Below, piece after piece: positions 9,324 through 18,864 of a DNA stretch of 64,000 nucleotides. Below the pieces are notes generated by a model. The model was given only the letters and a program-made list of their open reading frames with translations. It made no database searches and was not told where the DNA came from. How positions within the stretch are numbered: the stretch's first letter is position 1; the number at the start of each line of letters is the position of its first letter. The stretch is from positions 2,288,001 through 2,352,000 of the forward strand of contig OY101120.1 of the NCBI GenBank assembly GCA_956465555.1, in the 5' to 3' direction. Source of the DNA: Nitzschia sp. pyKryTriq1. Its lineage: Eukaryota; Bacillariophyta; Bacillariophyceae; Bacillariales; Bacillariaceae. The position numbers were made by a program, and so were the translations under genes.

Positions 9324-10259
9324 ATTAGATATGCACGTATGCTCTGTTGGTCCGAATCAGAGAACCATATGGTTCTCTGGTCCGAATGACCAACAGATTT
9401 TTTTAAAAAATGGGGGGGGAAGCACAGAGAAGGGGGGCTCTAGGCCAAGAATTCTTGGCCCAGGCCAAGAATTTTTGGCCTGGGCCAAGAATTCTTGGCC
9501 TATTCTTGGCCCAGGCCAAGATATCTTGGCCTGGGCCAAGAATTCTTGGCCCAGGCCAAGAATTCTTGGCCCAGGCCAAGAACCGTGGGCCACGCTGAGA
9601 AGCAGACACCGCGGTTTCGATTTAACGCGCTTTTGAGTTCAGTGGAGGAAGGTGGAGCGCGCGTGATCGCTCGATCCTTGGATGTTCCTGTTGCATTCCT
9701 ACCGGTAGGCTACAAGTACGTAATGTACCCTTTCGTACTGGAGGTCCTCCCCCGGTTCGTACGGGTACGAGAACTGTGTACTGGTATGTACCGGTATGCA
9801 TAAATACACGACGAATAGACGACTCATCTGACTGCCCTTGCGGAATTCCTCGGACTTGTACCGGTACACTTGTATGGCCATGCTTCCGGCACAACGTACC
9901 GGTATAGGACAGACGGTTCTTGATGATTCCGGAACAAAATTGGTGGAACTGTCGATGCCGCCCGCGCGGCACGTTCGTTCGATCTCGCTCGTGAGGCCAA
10001 GCAGAATAATAGGCGCCCGACGAAGCACAAACGCGGCGAAGAAAAATCACCAATTCCCGCCCTCTCATCCCAGCTCCACTGCTTCCGGCAGAGAACAAAA
10101 ATAACGCGACATTGCGATCAGATGATGCGCAATCTGGCAATCTGGCAAATTGGGCACCCTCGATCATCGGAGAAGATGTTCTTGCGACGACGAAGAGGTA
10201 GCCAGTAGTCATTATAATTTGTTCTTCTCTCTATTTTTCCAACCTAGTCCAATTTAATC
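9324..10259. other. Intergenic: palindrome cluster then ACCGGT-rich DNA
   Basis: Bases 9442-9582 are the second GGCCAAG cluster. From about 9690 to 9910 the DNA is rich in ACCGGTA and TCGTACGGGTAC words. No gene is supported; this is also the upstream region of the methyltransferase gene that begins at 10260. Confidence 0.6.
9442..9582. repeat. GGCCAAG palindrome cluster 2
   Basis: About seven alternating units of CTTGGCCCAGGCCAAG and CTTGGCCTGGGCCAAG joined by AATTCTT, ATATCTT or AATTTTT. The unit is that of cluster 1, 2.2 kb away, with the RPC7-like and ZNF598-like fragments between them. Confidence 0.88.
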
Positions 10260-11481
10260 ATGTCTGTCTCCAACCACCACCACCACCACCACCACCACAA
10301 GTCGAAGAGAACAATCGCTCTCTCGATGAGGACGGTCGGCATCATGTTCTTGGCGTCGTCGTCGTCGTCGATGGTTGCCGCATTCCTCGTATCTTCTCCG
10401 TCGTCGAGAAGTACTAGCAGACACGTGGATAGTACAGTTGGTATGCGACGAAACTTGTACGTGGATTTGAAGAGCAATGGAGAATTCTCCAGAGAGACAA
10501 TAGAGTCCAGCAAGACAAACGAATGGGGAATCCCCGATTCTGGTACCCTGGACCCTTTTTCGAAAACTCCCGTCGATCAACTGAACAATGGCGGAAAGAT
10601 CACACTTGTCGGATCGGGACCCGGCGATCCCGACCTCTTAACTGTCAAAGCGCTCAAATTGCTGCAAGATCCAAATGCTCTTGTCATTTGTGATCGATTG
10701 GTCAGTGAAGAAATTCGCGACTTGGTGAAGGGAGAAATGAAAGTGGCTCGAAAATTGCCAGGATGCGCAGACCTTGCTCAAGAAGAAATTTACTGGTGGG
10801 CCTATCAAGGCCTGAGGGCTGGAAAGCATGTCATTCGGCTTAAGATTGGAGATCCCTTCGTCTTTGGGCGTGGGGGTGAAGAAATACTCACCTTTCGAAA
10901 GTTTGGTGTGAATTCAGTTGTAGTCCCGGTAAGTTTCGTTCGTTCGAAAGATCTTGGAAAGATCTGACAAAACAATAATTTGAAGTCACATAGCAGCAGA
11001 ACAAGCATGAAGTCTCACACGAGTTCTTCCTTACACCTTCCAGGGTGTTTCGGCTGCATTCTCTGCTCCCTTGCTCGGAAATATCCCTGTGACACATCGC
11101 GGAGTTTCCAATCAAGTTGTAATGTGCACGGGTTATGGTCGAGAAGGTACCTCGCCGGACTTGATTCAGTATCATAAGGAACAAACGGTTGTCTTTCTCA
11201 TGGCAGTGGGCCGCCTGCGGGAACTTTGTGATCGATTGGTTCGAATGGCAGGTTACCCCAAGGATACACCCGTTGGAATTGTGGAGAGGGCGGGGTGCCC
11301 AAACCAACGAACCGTGGTGGGGAACATGGAGACCATTGGTGACATTGCCGAGAAGTACAATGTTCAGGCGCCGTCAACCATTATCGTAGGAAGCGTTGTC
11401 AACGTGTTGCTTGAGAATAACGGAGAAGGCGAGACGGCACAAGGCTTGATTCAAAACATGACAGACGCGATGTACGTCTAA
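10260..11481 (+). CDS. Uroporphyrinogen-III C-methyltransferase, plastid-targeted
   Basis: SUMT methylates uroporphyrinogen III with two S-adenosylmethionine to precorrin-2, the branch to siroheme for sulfite and nitrite reductases. Exons 10260-10928 and 11044-11481, intron GTAAGT...CCAG in phase 0; 368 residues. The methylase domain shows VGSGPGDPDLLTVKA, VICDRLVS, RLKIGDPFVFGRGGEE, VVVPGVSAAFSAP across the splice, PVTHRG, VVFLMAV and IVERAGCPNQRTV: SUMT landmarks in order and full length. The N-terminus has an eight-His run from (CAC)n, then MRTVGIMFLASSSSSMVAAF, which looks like a signal peptide with an ASAF-type site. Translation from that internal Met (10326) would give a cleaner plastid presequence. 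Only the CobA-type domain is present: no oxidase/chelatase fusion and no HemD fusion. Tail-to-tail with the ferredoxin gene. Confidence 0.92.
10275..10300 (+). repeat. (CAC)n microsatellite inside the methyltransferase reading frame
   Basis: Eight in-frame CAC codons give a poly-His run near the N-terminus. If translation starts at the Met at 10326, this run lies in the leader and not in the protein. Confidence 0.85.
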
Positions 11482-11830
11482 CTCCTAGAGGTTGGACGAG
11501 GAAGAATTCGACGAAAAAATACTTACTCTTTCAGATAGGCAGTGCAAACAGTAGCGCCGATCACTACATAAAAGAGAAATTTTGATGATGGATACGTGCA
11601 TAATATGGCAACACTGACAAATGTGAATCTTCCAAAAACCCGCAATTAGTGTAGTGATGATAATCCCACTTGTATGGGGTCGCAGAGGATGCAACATTAT
11701 TTGTGATGCGACGACTCAAAAAAGCTCTGAAGCAAAGGAGACTATCAGTTTATTATGCAGCAGCTGAATCCAAACCACCATTCGTCCTCAAATGTATTCG
11801 TAGCTATATGCGGGTCTCAGAGATGCGACT
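11482..11830. other. Intergenic gap between convergent genes
   Basis: About 350 bp of 3' flanking DNA for the methyltransferase and ferredoxin genes. I see no gene, repeat or RNA in it. Confidence 0.5.
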
Positions 11831-12353
11831 TTAGCGGATCTCAAGTCCCTTCTCTTGCAAAGATTTCAACCGAGGTTCTGCATGGCGGGGCGAATACATT
11901 CGAATATGAAGTGATGAGCGATGAACCGAAAACATTTCAACTACAAGTACTGCAAGTTCCAGTACAGTACTCACCGGGTGGAACCTTTCCGACGCATGCC
12001 TTGATACGTTGCCCTCCCACCGAAATAGTGCAGGATCCGCAATCGCCCCTATAGTGAGAAAAAGGACACAGAAAAATGAGGTTTTGAGTCGGCCGCTGTT
12101 GGAGCTATTCCTCTAAGATCTTTTCATTGACTCACTTCTTGCAAGAGTACTTGGGTTTGACGCCGAGGGCAGAAACAGCGGATTTCAGCGCACTGCCTGC
12201 CTTGAAATCCTTCTTTTTGCCATTGTAGGACAAAACAGTCATCTGGAGTGGATTTCCTTTGATTCCCCTATGCTTCTTTCCCGCTGTCGACTGGAAGGCC
12301 ATGGAGCCCGAAAGAAAAGCCAAAATGGAACACAGAACAATAAGAAGTTTCAT
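11831..12353 (-). CDS. Small plastid-type [2Fe-2S] ferredoxin-like protein (three exons)
   Basis: Built by hand: exon 1 12353-12136, exon 2 12048-11975, exon 3 11877-11831, with GTGAGT donors and AG acceptors. The joined frame is 339 nt, 112 residues plus TAA. An unspliced reading stops after the first Cys. The first 20 residues (MKLLIVLCSILAFLSGSMAF) look like a signal peptide with an ASAF-type site, as in diatom plastid preproteins. A beta-grasp start (TVLSYNGKKKDFKAGSALKS) leads to the cluster motif YSCKKGDCGSCTISVGGQRI then KACVGKVPP. Cysteines are C71, C76, C79 and C91. The C-x4-C-x2-C part is ferredoxin-like, but the fourth Cys comes after 11 residues instead of about 29, and only about 20 residues follow it. 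Likely a plastid electron carrier or cluster protein; partner unknown. Confidence 0.8.
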
Positions 12354-12712
12354 GGTGATGATTCAATTTTGAGAGATACGGAAAACTGACAACTTGAGAT
12401 ATTATGCGCTGGCTTAGCTTGTAGTTTTTCGATGTGATGATTCTTTCTTCCTCATTGCTCCCATCATATTTTCGTACGAGTACACGGGTACTAATATCGG
12501 TGTGTGATGCGCTGGGCTTTTCTCGCTTGCCTTGTATTGGCAAACGTCATTCGTGACTGTTCCTGATCATGATTCAAAAAACAAAACCGGAAACCCTGGA
12601 TAACAGAAGACAAAAATAGCACGGCCCACAAGAAGACTATAAACACTAAACAGAAGAACTTCGACAACCACATCATTAAGATCCCTTCACCATATGCATA
12701 CGCTGTTTTAAA
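12354..12712. promoter_or_regulatory. Shared upstream region of two divergent genes
   Basis: A 359-bp interval between the ferredoxin gene (minus) and the CRAL-TRIO gene (plus), so it should hold both promoters. I could not identify a specific element. Confidence 0.4.
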
Positions 12713-13522
12713 ATGCTGAGAAAAGAAACAGCAAACGAGACCTTCAGCGATGACGGAACGGGATTTCAACCAATTGTCTACACCGAAGAGGAGTTGGAGG
12801 CTATGCGCAAAGTGAAAACTAAGCTCGTTGAGGAGTTTGGAATCGAAGAATCTCGGGTCGGCGCTTCTTTTCTGGCGGTGGCAACAATAAACTGCAAGTT
12901 ACGAGTCGATGAAACGGCAACAAAAATAAGGAAACTACTCGAGCTCATGGAAAAGCTCAATTGTGTCGACGGCATCGGAGACGACTTGTGGAGACCTGAA
13001 GCAGCACATGAATTGAAGGCATATGCGCCTTGTGGAAAAGACTTTAATGGAGCGTCAACAATTTGGATTGTTGGTGGATCGAAAGTACAGAAAGGGGAAC
13101 AACGTCATCATGTACACGCGTGTCTTATGCATTTTATGGCGGTACATGCTGATGCCATTTCGTTGAGGGAGGGGATCACTTTTGTCATTGATGTCTCGAA
13201 CAGCCCCGCGCCTCCCAAGGTCGGAAACGAACGAATCATCCAAAGTTTCTACCAATGCTTTCCTCAACGGCCCCAGGCTATCTTGATTTCCGGTACCAAC
13301 TCTATTACGAGAGTGCTCGTGAATGCATCAATAGCGTTGGCAAGCCTGTTCACAAAGCAGAAAGTCTTGGATCGTATAAAGTTTGTAACCATCGAGCAAG
13401 CGAAAAATAGCATCCCACTTGCCAGTGCTCCGAAGTATGTTGGTGGTGAAGGTGGAAACATCGAAAGCCTTCCGCAATGGGTGGAGGAGAGATTGTTAAA
13501 TTTCCCAATACCGGAACTCTAA
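12713..13522 (+). CDS. CRAL-TRIO (Sec14-like) domain protein
   Basis: A single-exon protein of 269 residues starting at ATG 12713. A helical N-terminus (about 20-90; FLAVATINCKLRVDETATKI) resembles the CRAL-TRIO N-terminal helices. The lipid-binding fold follows: TIWIVGG, HHVHACLMHFMAVHADAISL, then GITFVIDVSN, then FYQCFPQRPQAILI, a region ending in IKFVTIEQAK, and the C-terminal ESLPQWVEERL. Such proteins carry small hydrophobic ligands such as phosphatidylinositol or tocopherol between membranes. The ligand cannot be told from sequence. It has no signal peptide or membrane span, so it is probably cytosolic. Divergent from the ferredoxin gene. Confidence 0.8.
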   Translation: MLRKETANETFSDDGTGFQPIVYTEEELEAMRKVKTKLVEEFGIEESRVGASFLAVATINCKLRVDETATKIRKLLELMEKLNCVDGIGDDLWRPEAAHELKAYAPCGKDFNGASTIWIVGGSKVQKGEQRHHVHACLMHFMAVHADAISLREGITFVIDVSNSPAPPKVGNERIIQSFYQCFPQRPQAILISGTNSITRVLVNASIALASLFTKQKVLDRIKFVTIEQAKNSIPLASAPKYVGGEGGNIESLPQWVEERLLNFPIPEL

Positions 13523-14194
13523 GCACCGATTGGTGAAGAGGCAGCACCCGAGAAAGATCTCTGCTTCTCGTCCTTTGACTACTATCCTACCTCGTCTCTA
13601 GAAGCAGTCTTGCACGCGCCTATATGTTTGCACAGTATTAGGAGTGAGGATGTAGTCCTAGTCGACTACTAGTACTACTAGAGAGCGTAGTCTGCACTCA
13701 ACGAATGTGAGTATTGTACCAGGCACCAGGTAACACCGGTACCAGTCTTGCACTCGATCCCATCGGGGGGTCTCGTCTTGGTACCAGGGCGAGGTACTGG
13801 TACCGTACCTGGTACCTGGTTCTACCGGTGCATGTTATACCGTTGCTGCGGTATTGTACGCGTTCAACCTTCTGGAGCCCGTCGGTCTGCTGGCACGCTT
13901 GCAAAAGTACAGTACACGACACGTCACTGCACCCTCCAAAAGACCCACGGCCACGGCGGACCACACAAAAAGATTTGTTCGAAGGAGTCGAACGTTCTCA
14001 TACGTCAGTGCTCGATCATTATTTTGGCTCACGTACGAAATTGCGTGCGTAGCCGATGGAGAGTTTGGGTCTGTCGTCGTCGCATCGCAACTTGAACTCT
14101 TCATGGAATGCAAAAGCACGGGTTCTCGACCAAGCAAGCTCTCTTGACCGTAGCCTCCATCGTCCCACATCCTCTTCGTTTCAACGTTTTCACC
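13523..14194. other. Intergenic region, ACCGGT/GGTACC rich
   Basis: Bases 13710-13830 again carry CCAGGTAACACCGGTACC-type words. Several long frames cross it on both strands with no recognisable domain. It contains the promoter of the ATP synthase gamma gene. Confidence 0.5.
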
Positions 14195-15688
14195 ATGAGA
14201 ATCCTTTGTCTAGCGGCTCTTTTTGCATCTGCGTGTGCTTTCACCACCAACGTTCCCTCTGTTGGTGAACGTGTTCACAATGTTGCCGCTTCCGGCAGTG
14301 CTCATCGCAACCGTCGAGCAACCATTGTGATGGACGGAAAGGCAAACGGTGAGTTTTACGTAGATTCAGTACCAGGGCGCATACGTACTACACGAGAAAA
14401 TTAAAAAATGGAAACACCCAACTAGCGTATCCAAACCACGATACTTTACGGCCATGATATTGTGCTCCAACACAAAAGTTACACATTCTTGTCGAAATTT
14501 GATCGCATCGATGCATCCTTGCCTCTAGGGCGGTGTGAAGCAAATGACCACCACTTACTTTCTTGCGCAGGCTTTTTACTCACCACATGACGGGCAGCTC
14601 GACTCGGCCATGTGTCCTCATGGCCCATGAGTGGCATGCTTGTTAGTTGGTTAATGGATTTTCCATTTCACCTTAGCCACTTTTACCGGTTTTCTCACTG
14701 TCTCTTTCTCTCCTTTGTGACTTCTTTCTCTCCTTGTGACTTGCTACGTACAGCCATCCGAGACCGTATCACCTCGGTGAAGAATACCCGAAAGATCACC
14801 ATGGCCATGAAGCTTGTCGCTGCCGCCAAAGTGCGACGTGCTCAAGATGCTGTCCTTGCCACCCGTCCTTTCTCGGAGACTCTTCAATCTGTTTTTGGCG
14901 GTTTGATTCAGCGATTGGATGGTGAATCCGTTGACCTACCACTGCTGACCCAGCGTGAAGTCAAGAAAGTTACTCTTTGCGTTGTCACGGGAGATCGTGG
15001 ATTGTGCGGAGGATACAACTCTTATATGATCAGGAAGGCCGAAGCCCGATTCAAGGAGCTTACCGATTCAGGAGTTGAGGTCGACATGGTCCTTGTTGGA
15101 AAGAAGGGAATCAAATATTTCACTCGCCGAAACTACCCCATCCGCAAGAAGTTCGAAACTGGACAAAACCCCGATGCCAAGCAAGCACTTGCCATCTCGG
15201 AAGAACTCTTGAACACCTTCCTTTCTGGAGAGTCTGATGCCATCGAGTTGCTTTACACGAAGTTCTTGTCTTTGATCGCTTCCTCCCCGTCTGTGCGCAC
15301 CTTGGTCCCCTTCGCTGCTTCCGATATCACCCAAAAGGGTGACGAAGTCTTCCAGTTGACCTCCGAGTCTGGAGAATTCAGTGTCGAGCGCAAAGAGCTT
15401 CAAGTTGCCGAGCCCCAAGAGTTCCCCAACGACATGATCTTCGAGCAAGACCCCCTTCAAATCGTCAACTCGATCCTTCCTTTGTACGTCAACGGGCAAG
15501 TCCTCCGTACCCTTCAAGAGTCTGTTGCCTCTGAGCTTGCCGCCCGTATGCAGTCCATGCAATCGGCCAGTGACAACGCTGGAGAACTTGCCAAGCAGCT
15601 GAGCTTGCAATACAACCGCGCTCGTCAAGCGGCTGTCACCCAAGAAATTTTGGAGATTGTCTCCGGTGCTACCGCTCTTGAAGGCTAA
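14195..15688 (+). CDS. atpC: Plastid ATP synthase gamma subunit
   Basis: The central rotor stalk of the CF1 ATP synthase of the thylakoid. Exons 14195-14348 and 14754-15688, intron 405 bp (GTGAGT...ACAG) in phase 1, 362 residues. The N-terminus MRILCLAALFASACAFTTNV is a signal peptide with an ASAF-type cleavage motif, as expected for a complex plastid. The mature part starts with the conserved IRDRITSVKNTRKITMAMK helix and has TGDRGLCGGYNSYM; the C-terminal helix includes ARMQSMQSASDNAGEL and ends with NRARQAAVTQEILEIVSG. The region where plant gamma has its disulfide loop reads DITQKGDEVFQLTSESGEFS, without any Cys, so thiol control of the plant type is not possible. Tail-to-tail with the histidine phosphatase gene, 193 bp apart. 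Confidence 0.96.
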
Positions 15689-15881
15689 GCATTTGTCCCC
15701 GTTGTCTTGTCTTGTAAGGCGTACAAGTACAATATTATAGAGGCTGTCACATTAATATTATAAGAATTTCTATATTCGCTGCTCATGATGGCTTTCTATT
15801 TTATTGGTATGTGGTAGATCCAACCACATTGAGTCTATGGTCTTGGAGGGCGAGGCGTGGTCTTCGTGCGCACTTTACTCT

Positions 15882-16625
15882 CTAGTCGTCCCTAGAAAGA
15901 TATCGAACAGTAGAAGAAGGTATATCGATGAGGTAACCCTCTGCCTCTCGGGTGTTTGCAGTGAATGTGATTTCTACATCCTCGCACCCGACCAAAGTTG
16001 CAACTCCCAACGCAGAAGCTGGCAAATATACAGCATGGGCTACGACACAGAGAGTGGACGGTGCTTGTGAAGGTTCTGATGTCGCGGCGGCGTTCAATAT
16101 CGAGTCGACGGCCATGTGGGCGTAGTCACCCAGAACGGAACGAGCATCTTCGCGATCTTCCTCATTTTCGTTTTCCAAATATTCAAGAAGAGGGGCGTAG
16201 CCAATCTTTCCAAAGAGAGCACTTCCTTTGGGTTGTGTCGATCCGTCATACAGGACCTCTGAAATTCTAAGTTCTATCTTGTCGTCTACGTCAGAACTTT
16301 TCAAGAAGATCTGGGCTGTCTCAACCACCCTCGAGGCTGATGAAACTAGAACCGGGGAGAAAAATGGATTTAGGTCTTTTCCAAACGCGTGTCCAGCTTC
16401 CCGTGCCTGGTCTCGACCTTCCGCCGTAAGGAGTCTGTCGAAATCTTTGCCTGTTGTGGCAGGCCCTGTTTTACCATGCCGAAGAAAAGCGACTCGTGCA
16501 ATATTCGCTTGTTTCAATGTGCCCAGAAATTGGTCGAGGTTATTGGTCGATTTCCCCGGTAACTGAGGATGTATCTGGGCGAATGCTGCGGCGAGCAACC
16601 GAAAAGTTCGAGAAAACGCCAACAT
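15882..16625 (-). CDS. Histidine phosphatase (phosphoglycerate mutase-like) family protein
   Basis: Single exon, 247 residues from ATG 16625; the open frame further upstream begins with TTG. The catalytic motif FLRHGKTGPA (RHG with the phosphorylated His) lies near residue 50. LLTAEGRDQAREAG, VSSASRVVETAQIF and the second-His region CVVAHAVYLPA follow in the order usual for the superfamily. The N-terminal 25 residues (MLAFSRTFRLLAAAFAQIHP) could be a short organelle presequence. Substrates in this superfamily range from sugar phosphates to phosphoproteins (SixA-like), so no substrate is assigned. Length is short, fitting SixA-type phosphatases better than glycolytic mutases. Confidence 0.8.
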   Translation of the reverse strand: MLAFSRTFRLLAAAFAQIHPQLPGKSTNNLDQFLGTLKQANIARVAFLRHGKTGPATTGKDFDRLLTAEGRDQAREAGHAFGKDLNPFFSPVLVSSASRVVETAQIFLKSSDVDDKIELRISEVLYDGSTQPKGSALFGKIGYAPLLEYLENENEEDREDARSVLGDYAHMAVDSILNAAATSEPSQAPSTLCVVAHAVYLPASALGVATLVGCEDVEITFTANTREAEGYLIDIPSSTVRYLSRDD

Positions 16626-17434
16626 GCCGGAAGAAGGACAGCGCCACACCTGCAGAGGCAAACTAGGGTTTGCTTCTGATTTCGTAGCACGTGAAGGTCG
16701 AATGCATCTGCTACAGTCAGATGGCAGTTATATATATCTCTTTCACACCTTCTTGTTAGTAGACTATGAGTGAGTAGAGTGAAACGAGATACGAGATCCA
16801 AGATCCGAGGTCCGAGATACGAGATCCAACAAAATCTTTTCGTCCCTCTTTCTTCATTAGCCCGAATTCGACGACTAAAAGGACCGCACTCTATACGAAT
16901 CGACGTAATAATATGCGCCTGTCCTTGTCTCGGTAGTATGAGGAGTATTGGTCTATTTTCGTATCTTCCCCTCTTCTACGTCTACGACTACTGCTCTCTC
17001 TCTCTCTACTAGCATGCTCGCATTCCATTAGGAGTTAATACGAGTACTTCTATTCCTCTCCTACTCCATAGAGAGCTAGAGTCTTCGTGTCCTACTATAT
17101 TTCTTGCAGAGGAGATGTCAGCACCAGCAGATGATGGTGCGTCTCGGGAGGACTTGGGCTGACCTACAGTACTCACTGTACTTGAATTACTATTATGAAA
17201 GCAGTGAAACATGTGGAGAACTGGGTATGTGGGCCGACGTCCACAGGCGGCTACCAAATAGCGGGATCAAATGCAAAGCTAGTTTCGAGTGGTACACCTA
17301 GTGTTTTGGCATGGCGTGTCCAGGCAACAGTGACAGTGCGAACCGAGACAGAAAAACAGACAGGGACCGGAAAATGTCTGCACCATCAGCGCTGGAGCGT
17401 CCCCATCTCTACCGGTGGACGTCGAGCAGATTTC
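16626..17434. other. Intergenic region
   Basis: About 800 bp between the 5' end of the histidine phosphatase gene and the 3' end of the DUF6824 gene. Short direct repeats of GA(G/T)(A/C)(T/C)ACGAGATCC occur at about 16783-16830. No gene or RNA is supported. Confidence 0.5.
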
Positions 17435-18864
17435 CTAGATCGCAATGAAACCGTCCTGTGGTATCATTTGAGCTCCGTTAGTGCTCACGGGATTGGCGGG
17501 ATGGGTCGCTTGAATGGCAGGTGACACAATAGAGTTCGAACCATTTTGACCCTTCGCTACTTCTGCAGCCTGTGCCGCATGCGGAAATGCTTGATCCATT
17601 ACGGGTATTTCCTGAGCAACGTGTAGTTCACTGTCCCCCCCTTCCAATATGGCACCGACAGCATTCTCGCGATGAGTGGGAGGCGAGACTGAGTCCCCAT
17701 TCTCACTTACGGCGGGTTGTTGCCCGGGGGTATTAGCGTCTAACCATTCATGGTGCTTGAGACAAGCTTTCGCGATCCTTGTTTTGTGACCTGGATGATT
17801 GCAATAAGGGCATACTGAAACTTTTGCAACGAATGTCACACGTTCCTTGTTCTCACTCAGATCTAGCCACTTGAGTTCCTTTGTTTCTCGCAGCGCCTGA
17901 CTTGTCTTCTTCCGAGCTTTTTCCAAAGTCGTTACATAGTATTGTCCAGTGGTTTCATCTACATCTATAAAGCGGCCTCCACAATTGTTGACATGCTGCA
18001 CGATATCACGGACAAAAGCCGTCTTCGCCTTGCGTTGTTTGAGTGGTATTTCTCGGTACGCTGGTTTCCGCTCGCTGATCATCTTTCGATACTTTCGGTT
18101 CCCAATGAAGTTATTAGATTCGCCCCCTCGTCCACACTGAGTTTCCAGAGCAGGTTAGAAAATGAAAAAGGCCGAAACAGAGGGAGCACATACTATTTTT
18201 GGATACGTACAAGAACATCCCATTCCCCCACCGTCTCTCCCGGTGGTAGCCAGTACCAAAAGTCAGGAGGGTATTTGTAGCCCGCCTGTGCGTTCGGTAC
18301 TTCCGATGATGCTGATGCTGGTTGACCATTATTTTTCTGACGCTTCTTCGATGGTTTAGCCGCAAGAGTAGCAGGAAGTATTGGTTGCGGTGGAGGCCGC
18401 TTGTTCGGCGGTGACGCGGGTTTTGTGGTGGGCGGTGGGTCCTCTGCGCCCTGCTCTTCGGATTCGCTCCCGTGAAGATCACGTCCTAAGCTCAACAATG
18501 CATTGATGGAGTCTCGTTCGCTGGTCGGGGCTCCCTTTTTCTGCGGTGGATGAAGCACTGGTCCTACCGTTGCGCCAGATGCTACCTCAGCGCCTTGTAC
18601 CGAGCTGGATTTGTTTGCCGTGGAAGCGGGATGTTGTGCTTGGCTGGTTACGGTCGGGCCTCCTCCTTTGGGCGATTGGTCCTCTTCTGGGTCACCTTCC
18701 CTCAATGATTTTTCTTGAGCTTTTGATCTACTACTAGTCGGACCATCAACGGGCGGAGATGCAGTTTGAGCCGCCGAGCCGTTGTCGCCGGTAACGGTAG
18801 TGTTGACTGTCTGGGTGCTGCTGCGCGTCGCTCTCGACCGATTCAAATTGACAGCAGCAGTCAT
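17435..18864 (-). CDS. DUF6824-type diatom protein with Cys/His cluster
   Basis: Two exons, 18864-18211 and 18136-17435, with a 74-bp GTACGT...TCAG intron in phase 0; 451 residues. The first ~200 residues are disordered (Ser, Pro, Gln, Lys) with KPSKKRQKN, a possible nuclear signal. Then comes EWDVL and, across the intron, CGRGGESNNFIGNRKYRK, FVRDIVQHV, GGRFIDVDETTGQYY and KARKKTSQALRE. From memory that pattern (DVLxGRGG..N..GNR...KTSQALR) is the DUF6824 family, abundant in diatoms and thought to be regulatory. A compact CPYC-x3-H...C-x2-HH cluster follows (about 325-350), which may bind zinc. The tail is disordered. The splice sits exactly in the signature motif, which supports the model. 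Confidence 0.75.

Noticed and set aside
9622-10212. 196-codon minus-strand frame
   Set aside because: Crosses ACCGGT-rich DNA, shows no domain and overlaps other equally long frames on both strands.
13748-14170. Several frames of 88-115 codons on both strands
   Set aside because: Overlapping and without domain; the interval is the upstream region of the ATP synthase gamma gene.
15068-15643. 191-codon minus-strand frame over ATP synthase gamma
   Set aside because: Shadow of the plus-strand exon, with no independent start or domain.
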